Assembly: GCA_003339415.1 (NCBI GenBank)
Contig: PDHQ01000055.1
Span: 1-64,000 of the forward strand
Reading direction: 5' to 3'
From: Ophiocordyceps camponoti-saundersi (nom. inval.)
Lineage: Eukaryota; Ascomycota; Sordariomycetes; Hypocreales; Ophiocordycipitaceae
DNA: 64,000 nucleotides
This document shows, one piece after another, positions 53,933 through 64,000 of this stretch (its first letter is position 1; each line of letters starts with the position of its first letter). The position numbers and the translations under genes are program-made. Below the pieces are notes generated by a model that was given only the letters and a program-made list of their open reading frames with translations, was not told the origin of the DNA and did no database searches.

Positions 53933-56900
53933 ATTAAGGAGCGACTAGAAGCCGAAAGGGAATGCCCGCCTATTCCTTAGTAAGTTATAGCCTAAACCCC
54001 TCTATATATATGTGTGTGTATATTTTACGCTATAGAAGAGCTTAAGGGCGGAGCCCTTAAGACCTTCGCCTTCCTAAGAGTATAAGGCGCTATATAACGC
54101 TTTATATACTAGTTACGTAACTATATATATAAGTAAGCGGGTATTATTAGCTATATTATAAGTTTAAGCCTTTTAATATTATATTAAATATATTAGGGGT
54201 AAGGGGTTATAAGGGCTTAGTGCCTATAAGGTTTACCGGCACTAAGGCTAGGTAAGAAAATAAGAAACTAGTAAGTCTAAGACTTACTAAAGCTAGAGCT
54301 TAATCTGGAGCCGCTAGAATTAATACTTATACCGTACTTAAAGCTTAATAAGTTAAGCCTTAAGCTAACGTTATATTATTACTTCCGCCTCCGTTACTAT
54401 AAGGGTAAGAGCTTAGCTATAAGCTTTAATAGCTTAATAATAGCTAGAAGGCTCTTATTAGCCGCTAAGGCGGGGCGTTAGGAAAGCTACTTAAGATAAA
54501 TATCCTTAAAGAAGCGAAACTTAGCCGCTCTTATAGCGAATATTTTCTAGCGTTAGCTTAGGATATTTATAATATTAAGCTATAACCGCCCTTATTAAAA
54601 GGGTAATTTAACTTTCTTATAAAATAATAAGTAAATAAGGGATTTTCTCTTATTATATAAATAAAGGAGCTAGGTATTATTATAACGGAAGCGCTTATAA
54701 TACCTAGCAAAATCCTTATAATTAAAGCATATAGTAAATAGTTTATATAGCTATATATAAAGTAATAACTTAATCTTTATAATAAGTTTAATTATAGCGG
54801 GTAAGCTATATTTTTTATAGCGGTTAGGTTAGTACTTTTATTACTAATAAGCGAAAGCTATAGCTTTACGCTATTAGAGGTCCCGGCTAACTTAAGCTAA
54901 GGAGGGGGTATTATATCTTAAGGGGCCATATAGCGCTCTTTAGTTAGTAAGGCGATTAGCTATCTTATTACTTAGGATATTCTTATATCTAAGGATCTAC
55001 TTAATAAAAACCTTACTTATATAAGTAAAGGCGGCTTAAAGGAAAAGGATCTGCTCTTATTAGGAAAAGCTTATAAGTATATTATTAAGCTAGGTAATAA
55101 TTACTTAGTTATTAAAGTAAATATATAATAAAGGAGGGGGGGAAGCGGTATTAGTCTTAGTAACTTTAATAATAGCTAATAGACCTTTTAGCGCTCCCTA
55201 AACCTTTATATTATATATTTCTATATATAGTAGCTATCTATAGCTTTAGGCGAGTATAGTATTGTCCCTTTTTACTAAGAAACTAAAGCTTATAATTACC
55301 TTAAGCCGCTATAAGGGTAAGGGGTTATATTAAAACTTATTAGTAAAGACTAGTAAATTAGTTATTAGGAGCTATTCTAATTAGTTAAGAAAATCTTAGA
55401 CGGCGTTATTCTTAGTAAGATAAGGGCCTCTATCTAAGCCGCTATAATAAGGGGGTATTAGAGAGGGTTAGGGGAAGGCGGGGTAGAGGGATAAGGTTCT
55501 TTATAACGTTATTAGGCGCCGCGGCAGCCCTTAAGGCGTGCGTCGGTTATTATAAGCTGTAGCAGCTAATAAGTAGGAAAAGTTAGGGTTATAAATATAT
55601 ATAACGTATCTTAACTATATTCTATTAAAAGCGACCTTTATTAAGGGGATATTAGCTTTTTTTAGGAGAGTTAGTATATTTATTATTTTCTAAACTAATA
55701 AGTAGCCTTAGATAATAAGGTTAAGTATTACTTATAGCTTAGTAATCTAATTACGGAGGCTTATAAATATCTCTCTTATTTTATTCTTCTTAGTAAGTCT
55801 CGTAGCCCTTAGCTATTAGACCTTTACTTTAAAAAGCGCTTTAGCCTTAATAATAGCTTTCTAGGTAGCGGTAAAGGGGGTTCCCCGCTAAACTTAGCTA
55901 AGTCCTTTAATATAGGTAGCTATTTTTCTAGCTTTAGCAGCTCTCTCTTAGATATAGTATTTTTAATTTAAGCGCTTATTAAGCTAGAGGCCTAGCTATT
56001 ATATAGCCTCTAGTAAAGGGGTAATCTAGCGGCCGCCGTAATAAAAGCTAAGTAATATCGGTTATTATCGCTTAATAAAATATATTACCTTAGTCTTAGC
56101 TAAGTTAAAGTTAGTACTATTATATTATCTTTAATAAATAGCGGTATTAAGTAAGCGCTAAGCTTTATAGCTAGTCTCTCTTAAATCCTTACTAATTATA
56201 AGTATATTATAATTATTTGCGTAAGTATACTAGCTATTTAGCTTATCTAGCTAATAGATTAAAGTAATATAAAATATATATAATATAAGCGAGATAAGAG
56301 AGCCTTATAGTAAGCTATAGAAAAGCGGGTTTATTAAGGTAATTATTTTATTTAAGTAGACGCTAGCGAGCCTCCCTATTATAAAAGAGTCTACTTAGCG
56401 GAGTAAGTTATTAAGCTATCTTTATAATTATATTTAAGAGAGGAGGCGGATTTAAAAAACTATATTAAAAGTACCTTATATATTAATAATAATAAGGCTA
56501 GCTATTTTACCTTAGTTAAGGGCGTTTTTAATATTATAGATAAGGTAGCTAATAATATTAGTAAATAACCTTATAAGTAAAGCGCCCGTATATTATAAGG
56601 AGACTATATTATATTAGATATATTTTTAAGTAATATAATAAGTAAGGAATTATTTAAGCCTTTTACTTAGGTAAAAGAGAAGCGTAATAGGGCGCTAGCT
56701 CTTAATTATACTAATATCCCGCCTAAGCTTAGGGAGGAGGGCGACTTAAGCTTTCTTAAAAAGTAAGGGGTAATAGCTAAGAGTTAGGTAGCTTTAGAAT
56801 AGCGCAGTAATAGCTATCGCGATATAAGCTTACGTAGCTTTTAGTATCCTAATAATAATACTATTAATATTAGGGGTTATATTACCTAAGCTATAAACCG

Positions 56901-57180
56901 CTCTCGTAGTCTTAGCTTTTATAAAGTTATATTCTTAGGGGATCGCTTATATAGGGCAGGTATTATTAACGTTATAATAGTTATCGTCTTACGAGAATCT
57001 CTCTAGAAGATACCTTTAGAGGGTCGTGGCCTTCTCGGTAGGCTCGATAACGAGCGCGCCGTCGACCTGTAAGTAATATATAAGTCCCTCGTTCCTTGTG
57101 TATCGGGCATTATATAGGCTGTCGCAGTCGAACTGCGATATATAAGTAACTGTGACTAGGCATAGCTTAGTCCTTCACAT
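53933..57180 (+). mobile_element. Long X-L element (3.25 kb) with unrecognised interior
   Basis: Bounded by X2 (53933-54004) and L2 (57068-57180); orientation is arbitrary. L2 ends TCCTTCACAT and contains a perfect 7-bp hairpin TCGCAGT-CGA-ACTGCGA at 57122-57138. The interior (54005-57067) is RIP-affected. Its last 650 bp give a plus-strand reading with segments such as NIPPKLREEGDLSFLKK and GDRLYRAGIINVIIVIVLR, few stops, and the least mutated sequence at 56940-57070. No transposase, recombinase or RT motif is recognised. A (TG)4 run at 54011-54018 shows unmutated TG. Alternatively L1 and L2 are ~110-bp LTRs (TGTAAG...CTTCACA), but no target duplication was found. Confidence 0.55.
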
Positions 57181-58739
57181 CTTTATATATATTTTAAATA
57201 AACTTTTAAAAAGCTTTTAAGATAATAAGTTTAGCTATATATTAAAAATATTAGCTAATTTAAGCTTACTAGTAAAGTTAGTAAGGTAGGGTTCTAACCT
57301 TACTAACCTTAACCCTTAATATTACTTTTAATAAAATTAAAAAAACTAACTAAATTATTATTTATTAAAATATTAATTAATTTATAAATACTTTTTAAAA
57401 AATTATAGCTTAAAGTAAAAGTTATATTAATAAGCTAGCTTAATTTATTCTTTATTTATTTAAAAAGTATATTATAAAGTAATATTTTAAGACTTTTAAC
57501 TTTTAAATATATATAAAACTTACTTTACTTAAAATAAAGATTTATAAATAAATTTAAGCTTTATAAAAAAAGTTTACTTTCTAACTTAATATTATTATTT
57601 TTATTATATAAAAATAAAGCTTTATATTATAAGATATATTTATTAGGACAGATTTCGGATTATAAATATAAAAAAGAAAAAAAATAGCTTAAGCTAATTT
57701 TTACCTTAAATAGTTTTTACTAATAATAGTCTTTTCCTAACTTAATATTCTTTTTTAGAAAACTTTCTAATAGCTAATTAGTAGAATATTTTAAATAAAA
57801 AAGTTTATAAATATAAATAACTTATTTTAAACCTCTAAACTAAGCTAATTAGACGAACTTTAGATATTTTATAAAATAACGCTTTAGTATATAGCTTTAA
57901 ATAAGTTACCTTACTAAAAATATAAAGTAAATAAATTTTAAGAGAAATCCTCGCGAAATCTAAACTATTTATTATATTATAAACTAAATAACTCCTTTAA
58001 AAAGCTTATAATCTATACTTATAAAATATTTAAAAAAAATATTAAGTTTAAAATAAAAATAAAATAGCTTTTCCCTAAGAAAAATAAAAAAGCTTAAAAA
58101 GTAATCTTATTCTTATTAACTTTACTTATAAACTTATAAATTAAAACCTTAATATAGATAAAGCTTTTACTATCTTTTAAAAAATATATATTATTATCCT
58201 TAGTATTTTAAAATAACTCTTAGGAAATAAAAATAACTCCTTTAAAATATTAAAGAATAAATAACTTGCTAATAACTTTTATTATATTATTTTAAATTCT
58301 AAGAAATAGAAGATAAAACCTTTTAATATTATTAAAAACCTTTTTATTATTAAAGCTACTTTATAAGTAATTAATTTTTTTTTAGAATAAGTTCCTTATT
58401 TTTCCTATATAAAAATATTAGTATTTAATAAAAATAAACCTTTTAATATTATAAAAATATATATTAATTTTAAAATAAATAAATCTCTTATTAGGAAAAA
58501 CTTACTTAATTAGTTTACTAATATTAATTATAATTTAATAATAATTAAACGCTTAAATAATATTAAATTAGCCTTAACTTATAATTAAGCTACCTTTATA
58601 TTATATATTATTAGAAAATTAATAATATATTTTACCTTAGTAAATTTAAAGCTAATACTTAAGTTATTAAATATCTTTTTACTTAAATTTTATTAAGATA
58701 AGGATTCTTAATCTTTTATAAAATTAATATTTTTATAAG
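57181..58739. other. Unassigned RIP-affected sequence
   Basis: No domain recognised in either orientation by eye. Strongly A+T-rich with almost no CA/TG. Confidence 0.4.
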
Positions 58740-58960
58740 GGATTTAAGCTACGCTTAAATAGCTAAGTTACGTAAAGGTGCTTAGTTTAGTCCGCGCGTA
58801 TAACGGGCGCGGGGTATATATAAGTATATATAATTAGTTAGCGCCGCGCGTAGGATAGGCGTAGGCTATATATAAACTATAACTATAAATATATATACTA
58901 TATATACCTTAGGACCTCTTAAGTTATTCTATATTAATAAAGTTAGCTTTTTATAAATAT
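58740..58960 (+). repeat. Possible 5' LTR or promoter region of gypsy-2
   Basis: A GC-richer block (GTCCGCGCGTATAACGGGCG, GCGCCGCGCGTAGG) with a TATA-like GGGTATATATAAG, lying just upstream of the gypsy-2 coding relic in the right orientation. The matching 3' LTR would lie beyond the window, so this is inferred from position and composition only. Confidence 0.35.
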
Positions 58961-59249
58961 TAAGAAATATAAAACCTTTATAATAAAATAATTTTAATTA
59001 TAAATAACTTTAATATTTAATAAGCTATTATTATATAGCTTTTAGAGTAATAAGCTATTATTATAAAGCTTTAAAGCTTTATATACTAATAGTACTAATT
59101 TATATAGCTTTCTAAATAATAATAATTATAACCCCGCTATAAGCTACTACCTCTTAGCTTACTATTTAATAGTAATATAGACCTTTTTCTCATATAGCGC
59201 TCCCTTATATCTTATAAGCTATAAGCGGACTAAGCTTTTATTAGTACCG

Positions 59250-62200
59250 CTTATAACTAATAAGTATTTTTATATTAATATTTATCTTTTATAATTTAAG
59301 CTAAAGTAGCTTTATTTTTTAAGTAAAGTACTAAGTATAAGTATAACCTTAACTATTTCCTAAATTATCTTAATATTATATTTACTAACTTATACTAGCG
59401 CTAAATAGCTATAATAAAGCTTAAATACTTTATATAAAATATTTCTAAGTTTTTCTCTAATTTCCTTATTTACTTTAAAGCTAAGCTTATTTTAATAAAT
59501 AATATTAAATAAGCTAATAAGATTAAAATTATACGCTTTTATTATACTCTTACCTTAGCCCTTTACTAATATTATATAAGGCGTAATATTCCCCTAACTA
59601 AGTATATTATTATTATTATTAAGATCCGCGCTATTATTATAAATATTAAGTTATTCCGCCTTAAAAATAAAAGCCGGATATATTTACTTTCCGCTCCTAA
59701 GCTATCTTAAGATACCCTAATAACTAATATATACTAGACCGGCACCTAGCCGCGCTTTAGTAAATATAATAATCCCCCCTCTTAAAGCTAAAATAGCTAT
59801 AATAGTAAGATTTATTATTAAGCGACTAAGGCTAATAATAATAAAATTATAAAGCGGCGCGCTAAGGGCTATTACCTTTATTATAGTAGTATTAGCTATT
59901 TCTCGCGTAAATATAAGCTTAATCTTCCCTTACTAGCCTTTTTAGTCTATTTCGTAAATATTATAAAAGGGGAGGAGAACCCCGCCTTAAACTAAGGAAA
60001 CGAATCCCCCTTATATTAAGTCTCCTATAAGGGGAGGACTTTTATAATAATATTACTTATAAAATATTAAATAACTATTTTAGAAATATTAATTAGAATA
60101 TAAACTTACTTTTTTTTCTTTTTATATTTATAAATTTTATTTCTTTTATTATTATATAAATAGATAGTAGCTATAATTATTACGCTATTATAAGTAAATC
60201 TTTTATATAATATTACTAGCTAAAGCGAATTCCCCTCTTTTACTTATAAGTAATTTATATTATTATATAAATATATTACTAATAGTATATACGCTTTAAG
60301 TTATACTTATCTATTTACTATTTTATTTATTTTATAGCTAATATTAATAGCTAATAGTTACTTATAATAGCGTATATAATCCTAAGCTTTATTTAAAACT
60401 TAATTTTTAGCTTATTTTAGATAGCACGTAATAATATCTCGCTATATTTTAATAAGTAAAAAGTTATAGTTTACTTTACTAGCAGATTAGTTATCTTATA
60501 CTCCGAATCTTAGTAAGTTATTTACCTTATTATAGCTATCTTTAGCTTTATCTTCGCGGCCCTTATTTACTATAAATCCTAATAGCGTACTAATTATTAA
60601 TTCCTTACTATTAGCTTATAAGATATTTTTCGCGTTTTATATATTATAACCTTTACCTTAATTATAGGCCCTTTTTTATTTTTTAAGGTATCGGATTTTA
60701 TTAACTTTTTTTAATAAGGAGAAAGTAAGTATATTACCTTTTTACCGCGGTAATTATAACTATTATATTTAACTTTGCTAAGAACTTAATAGTTCCTTAC
60801 TTTTTTTATTTTAAGGCTTACTTTATAATATACCTTATAAGTATCTCCTTAAAATTTAGAAATAAATTATTAACTTAATAAATAAAAAATAAATCCGCGC
60901 TAGCTTATTATCCGTAGCTACCCTTATCTTACTTATAAAAAAGCTAGGAGGCGGGTAGCGCTTTTATATTAATTATTACGCTTTAAATAAAATAATAAAG
61001 TAAAATTATTATTCTTTTTTACTTATTAAGGAGATACTTTATAGCTTTTTAGGTACTTATTAGTTTATAAAACTTAATATTTATACCGCTTTTTATAAGC
61101 TTTATATTATAAAGGGTAAAAAATATTTTATAGTTTTCTATATTTAGTTTAGTTTATTTAAATATTTTATTTACTTTTTTAGCCTTATAAGTATACTTAT
61201 TATATTCTAGCATTATATTAATATTACTTTTAGTAACTTCTTAAAGGATTTTATTATAATATACTTAAATAATATTTTTATTTATTTAAGAGGTTCCTAT
61301 TTTAATTATTAGCGTAAGGTATATATTATATTCTTATATTTTTATTAAGCTAAGCTTTTTCTTAATTTTAATAAATATAATTTTACTATTTTTAAAATTA
61401 AATATTTAAGGTTTATTATTTACGCTAGTAAAAAAGTGCGGCTAGACCTTACTAAAGTCTTTATAATTCTAAAATAAGAGGCGCTAACTTATATTTAAAG
61501 TATATATAATTTTCTTAAATTCGCTAACTTTTATTATAACTTTATATATTACTTTTTAAACTTTATAGCCTCCTTAGTTAAGCTTACGAATTATAGCGCG
61601 CCTTTTTATTAAATTAATAAATATTAGCTTATTTTTAATACGCTTAAGTCCGCGTTTATCTTTACCCTTATCTTTACCTAGTAAGATTTAAACTATAATA
61701 TTATTATTAAAGCTAACTATTCCGGTAAAGTAATTAATAGGTACCTTTCCTAATTTAGCTTAAATTATATCTTTTAGCTTATTATATATTATTTTAAAAA
61801 ACTTTTATTTATAAAATAAAATTATATAATTTATAATAAAGAATTTCTTACTATTATTTCTTACTTTAAAATATAATTTACGAAGTTATATAAAATTACT
61901 TAGCTATTTTCTATTTTTATAAATTATAAGGCCTTAAAGTATTTTACTATACTTAAGGCTATAATAGAATATTAGGCGTATTAGGCTAAGATATTTACTT
62001 TTTTTAACTTCCGCTTTTAATATTATCTTAGCGCGTAAGCGTCGTAGCCTAACGCGCTCTCCTAGTAAGAATAAGATTGCCGCGGGATAAAAAAGCGCTT
62101 TAGTTAGATTATATAGCTTATATCTATCTACTCCTTTAAGTTATAGCTAGTTTAGTCTAGCCTAGCCTTATCCTAATTCCTTATAGCTATTTTTTTACTT

Positions 62201-63850
62201 AAAACGCCTTAGCCCCTTTTTATAATAGGATTTTATAGGACTTTTAGTTAGAGGCTTTTTATACTAATTCCTTTTATTATATACGCTATTAAGCGGTTTA
62301 ATTAGGCGCTTAGAAGTTTCCGCTAAAAGTAAGTACTTATAAATAAGTTATAAACTATTTTATTTTTACTTATAAATAGCTATAATTTTAAAGCTATTTT
62401 TAAGTTTTTAAGTAAAAACCCTTAATTATTATACTTATTTAATAAACTTATAATTTCCTTATAGCGGGATATTTTAGTAAGAATATTACTTTTATATTTC
62501 TTTAATATAAGTTTTACTAAGATAATATATTTATAAATATAATATATTTTATTTATAATTATTATTATTATAAAGATTACTTTAATTATTAACGCTATTA
62601 AGGGTTATTTTAGCCGCTACCTTTTTTTAAATAGTTCTAAATAACTTTTTTTATAAACTTTATAACTAAGCTACTCGCCGCTTTAAAATCCTAGCCTTAT
62701 TTCCTAATAATTATTATAAATCGCTTATCGAAATATACCTAGCTTAAAGCTATAATATTTATAAATATTAAGTAATATACTAAGCGCTTTATATAATATT
62801 AATAATAGTTTTATAGCTTCTCTTATAAGTTAATTTCTAATCGCGGTTTTAATTAGATAAGCTATTTTTAATCTACTTTCTATTATCTTACTAAGGTTAA
62901 TAAGCTATTTTCTATAGCGTATTACCCCTAAACTAATAGTAATATAAAGCGTATAAATTAAAAAGTATAAGCTATTCTTTATTATATAATCTTTTTCTTA
63001 TAATTTAACTAGCTACGCTATTTACTTATTTATTAGCTTATTTTAAATAATTAAGACTTATTTATAATAAGTATTAGTCCTAACCGCTTACTTTATAGCT
63101 TTAATATTACCCTTCTTAACTAGCTAGCGGAGACGGCCGCCCTTATCTCTTCCCTAAAAAGCTAAGCTATAGCGTTTACTTATTTCCTTTATAATAATAT
63201 TAAACTAATATAGGCCTCTATTACTTAAGCTTAATAGCGGTAATAAGACTTTTTAAATAAGTCTCGCTAACCCGCGGAATAGTTTTAAATTAGTAACTTT
63301 ATATAGCTTAACTTTACTTATATATAGTTTAACTATTTATTTTAAAAGCTTAATTACCTTAAGGGTAAGTATAAGGTAATAGCTATATTAATACTATTTA
63401 CTATTACTTTTAAGTTTTAATATATTACTTAATATTTACCTTACCTTTTATATTAACTTTATTAAGTATATTATTAGTAACCTTTTATTATCTTAGTTAC
63501 TTACTAACTTTTAGCTAAATCTCCTCTTTTATTTTTTTTATAATAACTTATTTTTTAATAAATATAAAGTTAAGAAAATCCTCGCTATAAAAAATACTAA
63601 AAGTTAATACTTATAAGGCGGGATATTTTATTAACTTATTTTTATAAAATAAAAAAGTTATATTACTTTAACTTAAAAGCTACTTAATAGCTTTAAATAT
63701 TACGTAATATTAAACTATTTTAAATTTATATAAGGGGATATATACTTTTATAATAGCTTTAAGTAAACTTAACTATATATTTATTTAAGCGCTTTTTATA
63801 GCTAATTATTCCCCTTAAGTAACTTTCCTTTTTTATTATATAAATATAAT
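59250..63850 (+). pseudogene. Ty3/gypsy gag-pol relic (gypsy-2), RIP-inactivated
   Basis: The gag zinc knuckle CX2CX4HX4C is at 59873-59914, with every Cys and His changed to Tyr. Reverse transcriptase lies about 61040-61500, with the active-site box at 61262-61273 reading YLNN, both aspartates lost, then FIYLRG and KIKYLRFIIYA. The RT-to-RNase H connector reads FLKFANFYYNFI. RNase H lies about 61690-62070 (IYNKEFLTIISYF, YKALKYFTILKA, NALSQ). The integrase core is near 62870-63150 (SIAYYP-stop-TNSNIKRIN). The post-integrase segment is at 63346-63480 (KLNYLKGKYKVIAIL, QYLPYLLYQLY). Gag, RT and RNase H share a frame; integrase and the tail are in another, so an indel lies between about 62070 and 62870. 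This is the opposite strand to gypsy-1 and a different lineage by sequence. The 3' LTR is not seen. Confidence 0.87.
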
Positions 63851-64000
63851 ATTACTTTTCCGCCCCCTATTCCCTTTTATTTCTAATTTGCCCGCTCCCT
63901 CTCTTTTTTTATATTAGCTTTAAGCTAATATTTACTTTCTCCGCCTCCTCTTTATAATCTTCTATTATAATCGATTAACTTAGGAAACTATTATAATATT

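Noticed and set aside
53670..57180. L1 and L2 as LTRs of a 3.4-kb retrotransposon
   Set aside because: Their ends look LTR-like (TGTAAG...CTTCACA), but no target duplication, primer site or polypurine tract was found, and block X is duplicated with L in the same order. The long/short module model explains more. Kept as an alternative only.

Overview
This is a stretch of nuclear DNA from a filamentous ascomycete (Pezizomycotina). Two things point there. Outside one island the sequence is almost empty of CA and TG dinucleotides, which is the saturated footprint of repeat-induced point mutation (RIP, CpA to TpA). The one intact gene encodes a fungal-type vacuolar amino acid transporter. I cannot name the species from the sequence. 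Because ATG contains TG, start codons have nearly vanished too: by eye I find only about ten to fifteen ATG per strand in the first 48 kb. Every other coding trace is a relic read through TAA/TAG codons.

Layout. 1-9.6 kb: a (TAA)42 tract, then a 1.85-kb TTA-tailed repeat (copy A), a minus-strand Ty3/gypsy relic cut short by copy A, and an inverted copy of the repeat (B). 9.6-13.4 kb: a relic with tandem zinc knuckles, probably LINE ORF1, then low-complexity sequence. 13.5-21.4 kb: a 3.83-kb repeat (P) carrying a long unrecognised coding frame, followed head-to-tail by a divergent homologue (R). 21.4-25.1 kb: copies C and D of the 1.85-kb repeat around another relic (S). 27.0-33.1 kb: a structurally complete Ty1/copia element with LTRs, polypurine tract and AAATT target duplication. 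34.1-38.8 kb: copies E and F, a large inverted pair. 39.0-42.8 kb: Q, a second copy of P. 42.9-45.6 kb: a 48-bp tandem repeat, a gene-free stretch and a tRNA relic. 46.0-47.8 kb: a 1.8-kb LTR element with 210-bp LTRs.

48.1-50.45 kb: an island of normal base composition holding one intron-less gene on the minus strand, an AVT3/AVT4-like amino acid transporter of 610 residues. 50.5-64 kb: RIP-affected sequence again, with a second tRNA-like relic, a modular element present in a short and a long form around an unmutated GC-rich spacer, and a plus-strand Ty3/gypsy relic (gag to integrase) that runs to the window edge.

The genes do not form a pathway. This is a heterochromatin-like block of nested, RIP-killed transposons around one surviving single-copy gene. 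The item most worth following up is the unrecognised protein family in P, Q and R: its coding frame and residue spacing are conserved between divergent copies.
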